A stretch of 64,000 bases of DNA, from contig NC_081840.1 of NCBI RefSeq assembly GCF_963259705.1, positions 151,836,282-151,900,281 of the forward strand, in the 5' to 3' direction. Numbering within the stretch: the stretch's first letter is position 1; each line of letters opens with the position of its first letter. The notes under the pieces were generated by a model. That model worked only from the letters and a program-made list of their open reading frames with translations, ran no database searches and had not been told where the DNA came from. This DNA is from Myotis daubentonii. Taxonomy: Eukaryota; Chordata; Mammalia; Chiroptera; Vespertilionidae. Of this stretch, positions 54,568-64,000 are shown piece by piece. A program made the position numbers and the translations under genes.

Positions 54568-57330
54568 CACACACTCTGTCCCTCAGAGAGACTCTCCTGC
54601 ACCGTGAGCCACGCATTGGTGGCAGGCTTTGCCAAAATTCACAACGCGCACACATCGACCTGGGAAGCGGCAGCCGGGGGACTGGTGGGCCTTCAGGTGT
54701 GTCCTGTTCACTGAATAAGTTCACCGGTTTGGTTTTGTCCTTTCACCACACGGGTGAGGTGAGTGTTAGACTAAGGGCTGGCTTTTTTTTTTCCCCAGCT
54801 CATCACCTGCTTTACCCAACTGCATGGGTTTTAAATGACAATGCCTTGGTCGCTCCATAGAAAACTCATGCAAATGTAAACTAGTGTCCTTATTACCGCT
54901 GCAAGGACTCAGTACATTTCCAGCTAATCAGGCAAACACTGAAAATAAAGCTACACTACGGTTTAGAACACTCAACAATTAGTTTTAAACAACAACCAGG
55001 CTTCAAAAACCACCATTCCTGCTTTAGATGTAAAAACTACGTGAGGAAAACAGGAACTCCCACTTCTAGGCCTACAACATTTTTCTTTCCAGCCCACCTG
55101 GATGAAGCTGGAAGACTAAAGCCACGCTGCCCAGACCCGGTGGCGCGAGGGTCCCCACGTGACGCAGATGTGGGCGAGGGCGCCTTCCTGGCTGGCACCT
55201 GGCTGCTCTCCGGTGGACACTGCACGGCACGTAAAAACCCGTCTAAGCTCGGGAAGGACAGACTTCATTCACAGGAATTGTTGCGGCTGCAGGAAAAGTC
55301 AGCCACAAAGGAAGAAAGGCCACCGTGCCCCAAAGTCTGCCCGCACCCGGAGGGGGAGGGGGGGCAGACTGTGTCACAGGCAGGAGCGAGCAAGCCTGGG
55401 GGGGCCTGGTGTGGGGAGTGGGGCAGAGGCGGCCTGGCCAGATGCAGGTCAGAGGTTTCCCAGAGGCGGGGGGGGGGGGGGGGGTGGTGTCAGGAGGTGG
55501 GGGCAGCCTGTTCTGGACGGGCCCTGGCAAGGGCTGCTTGCTGGCTCTGACTTCAGGGTTTGGGGAAGAGAGATGCTGGACCCATTAGCTCACCAAGCAT
55601 TTCGCCCCCACTGGTCAGTGGGGAAGCAGCTCTTACGAGGCAGAGACGGGAATCTGGAGGGTCTGTCTGGGCGTGTCCTGGGTGCACAGGGACTAGGCGT
55701 CTTACCTGGGTCATATGGGAAGGCGAGTTCTTTGCGGCAAACGAAGGGGTGGGGACTTCTCGGCCATCCTGTCCGGCAGGACACAGGCTCGGGAGAGCTC
55801 CCTGGTGTCCGACGTCAGGTTTGTGTAGCCTGGACACATCCCCACGGGCTCCCCAAGCTGACCCAGCCCTCAAGGCCTTGTGTCACATTCCCTGTTCTGC
55901 AAAAGTCCCCAACAGGTTTCTGCATCTGACACTACACATCATAAAATCACTCCTGTTTCTACAACAGCAGGAGCCCGAATCCTGCAGCACAGGACCCATT
56001 CCTCAGCAACCACTGTTTCTCCGTGAGCACCACAGGGCAACACTAGAAAGACTCAAGTGAATTCCCTGGAGGGTGGACCAGGGCTCAGGAAAGACAATTC
56101 CCGCCAGGGCCTCAGTGCAGAGCCTCTCCGCACCCAGCCACCTGTCCAAGCTCCGTTGCCGCAGTGGTGACGAGACCCACCACACAGGGAACAGTCCTGA
56201 AGTTTAGAGACCGTCAGCTCAGCAGCAACCAGCCAAAAAGTTGCCCTACACCCTATCACAGAACGAACAAAACCTGCCGGGAAAGCCTGTCCCCATCAAT
56301 TTGCTTGGCAAAATGTCTGTTGGTCACACCTAAGCTGTGACATGTCAAGTAACATGTGAAATCTACATGAACACTATTTATTACAAAAGTACAGTAAATA
56401 TGGAAATAAGAACGTTCAGCAAATTATAAAATAGTACTGTTCCAAGCAGTAAAGGAGGTGAATTCTGTATCCCAATCCTCAAACATGATTTCGTGCAGAT
56501 GCGGGACTTTGATCTCTGCTACGTTTTGATTTTTTTATTTTAACACACAATGTGTAACAGCCTAGCCGCCTGGAGAGATCAGAACACGTGTTTCTAATAC
56601 GCTATTAACAAGATCAGACTGTGTAACCGAGATGTCATTTCTGAAAGGCCCAAATAATACATCCAAAGAAGATTCGTTATTTCTGTCCAATTCTCTTTTC
56701 CACCACAGTTTCAAGGCCTCTCGTACCAACACCGCTCATTATAACTCAGGGCACTCGAAAGGCTGATACAACCTAACCATTTTTAAGACTCAGAGGAAAC
56801 GACTACAAACGCTGTGTCCACTGCCACTGTGACACATTACCAATCTGGTGGCTTCCCACCCACACATTTATTCTCTTCACTCTGGAGCTCAGGGCGGAGC
56901 AGGGCTGCTTCCCCCTGAGGCTCCCGGGAGCCCTCCCCTTATCCTTTCCAGCTTCTCAAGGGGCCTGCATCCCAGGCCCTCTGCTCATGTCACGTCTCCT
57001 CTCTGACTCTGACCCTCTGCCTCCTCCCTCTCCTCCGGGCCCTCTGAGCACCCTGGGCCACAGAATAATCCCAGGGTCTCCCCTTCTCAAAAGCCGTAAT
57101 TTCGTCACAGCTGCAAAGCCCCTTCTCCCATGTACGGTGACGTTTACAGGTTCTGGGGATCAGGGCACAGACGTCTCGGGGGGCATTATTCTACTGACGA
57201 CTAATGCTAAGTAAAAATTATGCCTGTGGTAAATATCTATTTAAATTTAGAACCCAAAGATCCATCACATGACTACTGTATTAATCACTAACAAAACAGT
57301 CATGAAAATGTCAGCCAATATGACTTTAAA
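54568..57330. other. single-copy DNA; GC-rich with G runs at 55.3-55.6 kb
   Basis: G-rich runs near 55350-55365 and a G run of about 18 at 55469-55486 have G-quadruplex potential. The longest open frame in the window (256 codons, plus, 55159-55929) passes straight through these G runs and has no domain. The rest is ordinary, turning AT-rich after 56300. Confidence 0.35.
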
Positions 57331-57344
57331 AAATCAGCCATCCA

Positions 57345-57587
57345 CCCCTAGCCGGTTTGACTCGGTGGATAGAGTGTCGGATTGAAGGGTCCCGGGTTCA
57401 ATTCCGGTCAAGGGCATACACCTGGGTTGCAGGCTCGAGTCCCAGCCCTGGTCAGGGTGTGTGGGGGAGGCAACCAATCGATGTGTCTCTCTCAGATCAA
57501 TGTTTCTCTGTCTCGCCCCCTCCCTTCCACTCTCTCTAAAAATTAATGGAAAAATATTCTTGGGGAGGATTAACAACAACAAAAAAA
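57345..57587 (+). mobile_element. Ves SINE, 'gatagagtgt' head
   Basis: The A box is worn (tgactcggtgg) and the B box is ggttcaattcc. It has the 'gatagag' head of 42809 and 50982 but an enlarged middle ('gagtcccagccctggtcagggtgtgtgggggaggcaacc') and a tail with 'ttcttggggaggatt', a decayed form of the cctcaggtgagg tail. It thus combines features of two subtypes. The flanks 'aaaaaatcagcca' on both sides are a good target duplication (about 57329-57340 and 57583-57595). Confidence 0.93.
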
Positions 57588-57595
57588 TCAGCCAA

Positions 57596-58379
57596 TCAAT
57601 AAGTACTGGGTGCACAACATATTTCCAGAGCTGTGTGAGCTGTGTGGTGTTTTGAAGGACATATACATGCACACACTGACACAGGCACATACGCACATAC
57701 ATAGGTACACACCGACACACACAGACACCAACACACTCAGACACATGCACACAGACATCTGTGTAGAAGCAACACCCGCACATGGCACACATGCAAATGC
57801 ACATCCTCCAAAATTTTAAATCAAAAATAAAGAGCTTTTAATGTTAATACCCTAAAGCTTCAAATACAATAAACAGCCACTTTATCATATAAAATCTTAT
57901 CATTTGGGGTTTCTTTTTCTTTTTAAAGTAACTATTCATAAAAAAAACTATTTCCCCATAATTACAGAGTTGAATTTCCTTCACATTTTTCTCAATTCTA
58001 TTGTCCCATATAAACAAAAACAGTGTATTTAAAAAAAAAAAAAAAAGGCAAGAACTATGACTTGGCCAACCATGATTTACTCCTGGCCAGTTAGGGACCA
58101 GCAATACCAAAATATGGGGGGAAGAAAAACATAAATTTGCACTTATGACCAGGCCATATACTTGGACTTTTCTCGATCTAATTGTTGGCTTGCTACTTTC
58201 CCTACACATTCTCGATACCAGTGTCTTACAAAAGCAAGATCAAAGATGCTGGTCAGGGTGGTTTAGATCATCAGCATCTAAGAGAACTACAAAGCCCAGG
58301 TAAGTCAGAAGCCACAGACCACTGCACACTGAGGCATCTAGAAATGGGGAGAGCTGAAGACACCTGGTGTGTGCATGCT
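57596..58379. other. CA-rich patch and AT-rich DNA, no gene seen
   Basis: 57665-57800 is an imperfect CA-rich run (acacac, gacac, gcacat words). An A run lies at 58031-58046. No exon was recognised. Confidence 0.4.
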
Positions 58380-58405
58380 TGTGTGTGTGTGTGTGTGTGT
58401 GTATA

Positions 58406-58446
<41 letters not shown>
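58380..58446. repeat. (TG)n microsatellite
   Basis: Two TG arrays are separated by 'tatacacg' (58403-58410). The short break contains ACAC and can pair with the arrays on either side. Confidence 0.96.
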
Positions 58447-58450
<4 letters not shown>

Positions 58451-59597
58451 GGGGTCAGTTCTCTCTTCTCGCTGGGGCCCCTCCCAGCGCTGATGTTACC
58501 TGAGAACCACAACCTCCTCTCTTTGGTGCAGAGGGTGAGAACTCCAGTGTCATCGGTCATCAGGACTTAAACATGGGCATCTTACATCCAAGCCAAGTTT
58601 TCCTCTTAAAATGGAAAACCGAGGCAGCACAATTAAACTACCTCAACTACTGGCTTTGGGGGGAATCTGAGAAAAATCATGAGTCTCCAAATCTAATTTC
58701 ACCAGATCAGTTTGCTATTCAGGATTTCCTGGCAAATCTACTAAAAGTCCAAATTCCTCACCAAAAATCATAGAACATCAACACAATAACAAGATCGATT
58801 GATGCCCTGCCGTTAGCATTGGTCTCAATACATAAAGTGTTATTTACACAAGATTGCCCCTTTTATACGCCCGCTTTTAGATGGCCCCATGAAAAGTTAA
58901 TCACTCCGCTTCCTGTTCCCACAACTCTCCTCAGCGTCCCCAGCTCTATCGCGTTAGCCTTCCCACGGGGACCCCGGAGCCTGCTGCAGTGTTTGGCAAC
59001 GGGAAGCATCAATAAATGTCGAGGGAATATGTATAAACCGACATCTAAGCTGTCCCCTCAGAATGGATTCTGTGTAAATAAGGAAGGAAGTGTGGTCAGA
59101 CCCGCCTACTGTAGATCAGCTGGAGGAAGAATATCAGCCGACAAAGAGCCACTGACCAGCTGGCGAGCTCCATCACTCAGCGGGGCCCTGAGACCAGCAG
59201 GCTCTGCTGGGCCCGGGGTGGACTGGCTGCCACCAGCCGTAGGCAGGGAGCACTCCCCTGCCCGTCGTGCTTCTCCCCTGGGATTTTAAATTCTCATTCA
59301 TTCGGACCAGTGTCCCACCAATCAGGGACTCCTTGCTCTCCCCCACCCCAAAATAGCAAAACCCCAAAACTGCTCTTGAGCAGTGTTTCTGTAACCTCAG
59401 GAGCCAGACCCACCCTGAAGCAGGGGAGACACGCGCACATGCGTGGATCGCTGACTTCTGCAATCATTAGGTTTGCGTCCACCTGGGTGCATAAAGGTGA
59501 GAGCTATGTCACAGTGAATCAGACTGGAGACCCAAGAGGTTTTTCAAGCAATTATTTGACAGGCCACCAGAACACATCAAAAAAAAAAAAAAAGCTG
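58447..59597. other. single-copy DNA; weak L2-like patch
   Basis: 58925-59030 ('gtccccagctctatcgcg...cagtgtttggcaacgggaagcatcaataaatg') resembles the conserved L2 3' end on the plus strand, weakly. A 156-codon open frame at 58819-59289 covers it and shows no domain. Confidence 0.4.
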
Positions 59598-59821
59598 CCA
59601 GGTGGGTGTGGCTCAGTGGTTGAACGTTGACCCATGAACCAGGAGATCACGGTTTGATTCCTGGTCAGGGTACATGCCAGGGTTGTGGGCTCGAACCCCA
59701 GTAGGGGGTATGCAGGAGGCAGCCGATTAATGATTCTCTCACACTGATGTTTCTATCTCTCTATCCCTCTCCCTTCCTCTATCTCTAAAAATATACTTTA
59801 AAAAAACTTTAAAAAAAAAAC
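59598..59821 (+). mobile_element. Ves SINE
   Basis: The A box tggctcagtgg is intact and the B box is ggtttgattcc. The body 'ggaggcagccgattaatgattctctcacactgatg' is followed by a pyrimidine zone and 'ctctaaaaatatactttaaaaaaac' in place of the usual 'aaatcaataaaa'. An A run precedes it (59579-59593). 'aacacatc' before the run and 'aacacact' after the tail may be its target duplication. Confidence 0.92.
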
Positions 59822-62418
59822 ACACTACCACATTCCTATGTTCACAACCGGCCAGAACTACTACCATCCTCTCCCCCACACTGAGATCTGCACCGAGAGG
59901 TAACAATTTATGACGGATTAGTTTTATGAGACTGTCGCCGGGCTTGGTGAGGGCTGACCGAGCACAGAGCAGGCCACACAACATCCTATTCACTCTAACT
60001 GGGCCCTCCTGTCTGAGGGAAGAGGCGCTCGAGTCTGTCATTGCGGTTTATGAAGCTCCAGAATGTCCTCACCTCTGTTCCTTCCTGGAGGCCTTGAAGG
60101 CAGCATGGTCAGGATCGTCCTGCCCAACTCAAGCATAGGGAGGTTTCTCCTCCAACCAGCTGGACCTTCAGAAAGTCCCTAATAATCCACTGAGCTCAGA
60201 GAAAGACATAGGTGGGACTGTTGCCAGGCACAGTCACAGAGTCAGCAGTACGTGCAAGTGTCCCGGGAGCTGACCACTCCAAGCCCCAGTCAGGGTCCCG
60301 TGCAGATGTGTAGATGACCTTTCACAACCACATATCCCTGATACCCTGTAACAACCTCTCCACTTTCATGAACAACACTATGGCCACTGTCTTTATCAAC
60401 AGAGACTCCGGGACTTCCTCTCCAACAAGAATCACAACTTATGCTCCACAAAATGCATAAGGAGAAATCTAAGATCTAAGATCCTTAGCATTCTACAGGT
60501 CTGACAAGGCCAAAATGGGTTTATTGGGCCATTTGGGCCATTCTCACTAAGATATGTGACTCTATGGTGGTGATAATGACTCTCACACAGTCCCAGAGGG
60601 TGAGTCCAGAGCAGGATGCTAGGCTCACAACTGACGGACACTGTGGCGATGAAACCCAAGTCCTCAGGGTATGACCAGAAAATACACACATGCTCATCAG
60701 CGAATGTGATGTAAGCCTCCGACGTCTCCTTCCCATGACCTGAACAAGGAGCCACCGCACACACACACCTCAGAAATATATTAGTACCTTCAATTCTGGG
60801 TGTCAGAACAGGCTTTCTGGAAATAAATACACTGCATATTTTTATATAACAACACAAATAGGCTCAACATACGTAAGATCTTGTATAAAAACGTAACAGT
60901 TTCATATGGTTATCATTACAGTGACACAATTAATATACTAGCTACCCCTATGCAGCACTATATTTATTAAAAGTATGATTAACTTCTTCCCCTAACCTCA
61001 TATCATGCACATAATTCCTCCATCATCTCTCTTTGCTGTTAGGCTCATATAAACAAAAGTAATATTGCTTCAAAAAGGGAACGGTAAGGACACATTTAGC
61101 TGTTGTGACTCACTGCTCTAAATTTAGTAGAACACGGCTAAAAATACCATGAGACAAATACGATTAGAACATATTTAGCATTTTCCACCTAAGTAAAAGT
61201 CACTACTCAAGCACTGTGTCCGTTTCTCTCCTTACATGAACTTTCCAAAAGTAAACGCCAGAATTAGCAAGAGGACAGCGTTTTCTGGTGATGGGGTCAG
61301 GAGGAAGTTGGCGGAAGACTGTTCCCTCAGCTGTGGGAACTTTTATAAAGCAACACAGATGGGGGAGGATCCAGCTCATCCATACATTCACTTACGCTCC
61401 AGCAAGCAACAGTGAAGCTAACTGCAAATACTGGGCAACCTATTGTACGAAGGCCCATTTTCTAAATCAAGACAAAAAGACTTTGCAGCACCCATTGTGT
61501 CTTTTCAAAACTTCACCCGTGTAACATTTAACTCAACTCAGAAATATGTCATCCTTTTTACCTTTAAAATAAGTTAAATTTTCCCCAAAGTAGCTTTTCT
61601 TTCAAATGATTTCATTAGATTTTCATTTATGGTTGAGAGTACTTAACGTGATACTCTGTATGTTCCTTGACTTTTAGACAATAACACATATTACCTCTTA
61701 AATATAAGAAATGCTGATAATCCCATAGGATATGGACGGGTTAAGAGCATAATAAGAGTAGCAATCCAACTGCAGATTTGGGTCTCACCTGAAGCCCTGT
61801 GCAATTCTCACCTAAACTGCCACCTGGTCGAATGCTGCTGGCGCACGAATTACAGACAGAAATCAGACTGCTCGTCCGACAGCTGCTCCCTCGGCACTCC
61901 CACAAGCGCAAATCTGTGGCGAGAAACCCGGCTTCCCTGGGGGGCTCTAGCTTGAGCTAATATTAAAGTGGCTAACATTTCCCGAACAGAAAAGGGATAG
62001 CACCAGCTGACATGCAGGTATTGGTGAGACAAAGGTCCCAGGACTGGCAATGCTTTTCTTCTATCCGACAAACATCAAGTCACGAGGGTTCACCTATGTT
62101 GAGGAGCCTTTTGCCAGACCTCCCAAGGCTGTTCTATCTACTTTTCCCGCCTCAGGCAAACTGGGTCGGTCAGTCTTGCTCACCTCAGGCAACTGTTCCC
62201 AAAGAAGCCCTGCGTGTCTGCACCCGCCCTGCCAGGAGCCCTCTCTCTCACCAACAGTTCCTAATATTTCCCTCCAAGAAGGCTGTTTGGATTCAGCAGT
62301 AGAAAAGCTGGACATTTCCTTTCACCTCACTTTTTCTGAACAAGAAAACATTTTATGCTCCTGTTTACGTTAAAAAACAACAGCAAGGAAAGAAGTAAGC
62401 CCAATAAGGGCAAGACTA
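59822..62418. other. single-copy or unrecognised DNA, AT-rich from 60.8 kb
   Basis: A 141-codon minus-strand open frame (60432-60857) and an overlapping 81-codon one have no domain I recognise. The sequence around them could be an old LTR or internal retroviral piece, but I cannot assign it. 60850-61750 is AT-rich and featureless. Confidence 0.3.
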
Positions 62419-62694
62419 TTTCTTTTTGTTTTTTTTCAATGTACTGGGGTGACATGGGTTACTGATAAGTTTCAAGTGCACCATTCATAGTGCATCGTCT
62501 GCATATTGCATTGTGTGCTCACCACCCATTCTCTAGTCTCCTTCCATCACCATGTATTTGACCTCCTTTAGCCTCTTTATCCTTCCCCCATTCCCTTTCC
62601 CTCTGGTAACCACCATCCTGTTGTCTGTATCTATGAGTTTTTCTGTTTATTTGTTTTCTTTGTGTATTTGTTGCTTTCAGTTTTGTATTCCACC

Positions 62695-62899
62695 CTAGAG
62701 GCCCCGTGCACTGGTGGGGGGGGGGGGGGGGGAGGGCGTGGTCTGCAGGGATCGACCTGCTGGGGGAGCACACTGACCACCAGGGGCAGCTCCTGCATTG
62801 AGCCTCTTCCCCCTGGTGGTCAGTGCGCATCATAGCGACTGGTCAACTGGTTGTTCTGCTCGTTCTGCCGTTCAGTCACTGGGCTTGCATTATATAGGA
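62695..62899 (-). mobile_element. HeliBat Helitron nested in LINE-1, minus strand
   Basis: On the minus strand it begins 'tcctatataatgcaag' and ends in 'ggcctctag' (plus-strand CTAG at 62695-62698). The right flank is T (62900); the left flank is C, not the expected A, probably a later change. The 3' hairpin is ruined by a G run of about 20 (62714-62733). It keeps both inverted 'ccaccagggg' motifs. Confidence 0.92.
62777..62819. promoter_or_regulatory. inverted pair of CTCF-core-like motifs in HeliBat (worn)
   Basis: ccaccaggggcag (one G short) lies on the plus strand at 62777-62789 and ccaccagggggaag on the minus strand at 62806-62819. The layout is the same as at 31637-31680. The first is weakened by the missing G. 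Binding is not shown. Confidence 0.35.
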
Positions 62900-63043
62900 T
62901 GAGTGAAATCATATGCTTCTTGTCCTTTTCCAACTTGTTTCACTTAACATGATATTCTCAAGATCCACCCATGCTGTCACAAATGGCAGTTATTTCAACC
63001 TTCTCATGACTGATAGTATTCCATTTTATTCACGCACCACAAT

Positions 63044-63266
63044 TTTTTAAAATATATATTTTTTATTGATTTCAGAGAGAAAGGGAAAAGGAGAGAGAGA
63101 GAGAGAGAGAAACATCAATGATGAAAGAGAATCATTAATCAGCTGCCTCCTGCATGCCCTACACTGAGGATCGAGCCCACAACCCAGGCATGTGCTCTGA
63201 CCAGGAATCTAACGGTGACCTCCTGGTTCATAGGTCAATGCTCAACCACTGAGCCACAACAGCTAT
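63044..63266 (-). mobile_element. Ves SINE, minus strand, nested in LINE-1
   Basis: On the minus strand the head is 'tagctgttgtggctcagtgg' (A box tggctcagtgg intact), followed by 'tgagcattgacctatgaaccaggaggtcaccgtt', 'ggaggcagctgattaatgattctctttcatcattgatg', a (TC)n zone and 'aaatcaataaaaaatat'. The surrounding LINE-1 reads 'caccacaattt' before and 'accacatcttt' after, consistent with a short target duplication. Confidence 0.94.
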
Positions 63267-63300
63267 ACCACATCTTTCTCCAGTCATCCATCAAAGGGCT

Positions 63301-64000
63301 GTTTCTTATTCACAACTGATCCCCATCTCCTGGAATACGGCGTGGCCACTGGCACTCAACAAGTATGGGTTGAATTAATATTATTAATATTATATCCTGA
63401 GGTGGAACTATAGACTTCTCTATGACTTCCCAAGCACCCCAGATCCACGTAACTGGAATTTATACTCGGGCCATTTTAAACTGGCATCCAAACGATTCTT
63501 TCAATTTCAGGACTTTTCAGCAGCTTTTTCTTTGAAGGTGGGGGGAGAAGAATGTTATTATTTTGTATTTTTTAAGGAATCTATTATATCAGTTACAACC
63601 AAGAATAAATCATTTCACCCAATTTATTTTTTACAAGTTAACTGTCAAATATATCAGTCAAAAGCAGATGAAAAATAACATGAAAAGGTATTTTTAAATC
63701 CAATACGTTGGGCTTAGCTATATCTTTAAATGAAGATATGAAGATGGGAAGTCCTCCAAGGATTTGGGGGGGGGGGAGAATGGGGACTTCAGGAATGAGA
63801 TAATCTTAAAAACCTCAAGGAAAGTCAAATATGAGGAAAGACCTCAAGGCAAAACTTTTTCTTAGACTTTTGATTGCAAAAAACAGGCCTAAAATATGAA
63901 CTCTCCCACTCATACCTTATATGCTCTATGTCCCATGAAAAACCTTGAGACAATGACATCTTTCTATGCCTTATTCATTCACACCAGTGACCCTATAGAG
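63301..64000. other. AT-rich DNA, no gene seen
   Basis: 63310-63380 has a faint L2-like wording ('ctggaatacggcgtggccactggcactcaacaagtatgggttgaatt'). G runs lie at 63540-63546 and 63767-63776. No gene was seen. Confidence 0.35.

Larger units (their letters stand above)
62419..63300 (-). mobile_element. LINE-1 3' end, minus strand, twice interrupted
   Basis: The A tail appears as a T-rich run at 62420-62437. In reverse follow 3'UTR landmarks ('catcaccatgtatttgacctcc', 'ggtaaccaccatcctgttgtctgta') and, beyond the Helitron, 'gatgagtgaaatcatatgc', 'cacttaacatgatattctcaagatccacccatg' and 'tattccattttattcac'. A HeliBat (62695-62899) splits 'ttttgtattccac' from 'tgagtgaaatca', and a Ves SINE (63044-63266) splits 'caccacaattt' from 'accacatcttt'. 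Old L1M-type look, non-coding. Confidence 0.9.

Noticed and set aside
55159..55929. Longest open frame in the window (256 codons, plus strand)
   Set aside because: It runs through GC-rich sequence and long G runs, overlaps open frames of similar length on both strands and has no recognisable domain. It looks like a chance frame.

Overview
This window is nuclear DNA from a vesper bat (family Vespertilionidae). Three things point there. At least sixteen copies or fragments of the tRNA-derived Ves SINE are present; it is a bat element. Five Helitrons have ends typical of the vespertilionid HeliBat group, and a sixth is divergent; Helitrons of this kind are among mammals essentially a vesper-bat feature. 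There are also several young-looking hAT DNA-transposon copies, some with perfect 8-bp target duplications. These assignments come from recognising the sequences; no database search was run.

I see no intact protein-coding gene, no convincing exon, and no rRNA, tRNA or CRISPR locus. The only gene-derived sequence is a processed pseudogene of nucleophosmin (NPM1) at 34432-35398. It has a recognisable start codon, a frameshift, in-frame stops, an A-rich tail and an 11-bp target duplication. The window is best read as intergenic or intronic sequence made of old and young transposable elements set in single-copy DNA.

Layout. 1-12 kb: mostly single-copy, fairly GC-rich DNA with a hAT remnant, MIR fragments and CA repeats. 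12-24 kb: Ves SINEs, two URR1/SPIN-like hAT copies, a second hAT family, a MER5-like relic and a HeliBat. 24.8-27.4 kb: a 5'-truncated ancient LINE-1 into which a minisatellite-bearing Helitron has inserted. 28.8-32.3 kb: a short HeliBat and a composite HeliBat with two 5' ends, the latter inside AT-rich repeats. 34.4-35.4 kb: the NPM1 retrocopy. 36.8-42.2 kb: a full-length hAT copy, a Ves, a facing (GT)n/(AC)n pair, two LINE-1 fragments in opposite orientation, a (TAGA)n array and a GGA-rich tract. 42.8-60 kb: eight Ves SINEs all on the + strand, a HeliBat and an ancient MaLR LTR. 60-64 kb: AT-rich single-copy DNA and a minus-strand LINE-1 interrupted by a HeliBat and a Ves.

No genes work together here. 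The most testable biological idea is that HeliBat copies carry close matches to the CTCF core motif, in two cases as inverted pairs, so Helitron spread may have scattered candidate CTCF sites. Second to that are the exact insertion footprints, which allow the order of transposition events to be worked out.
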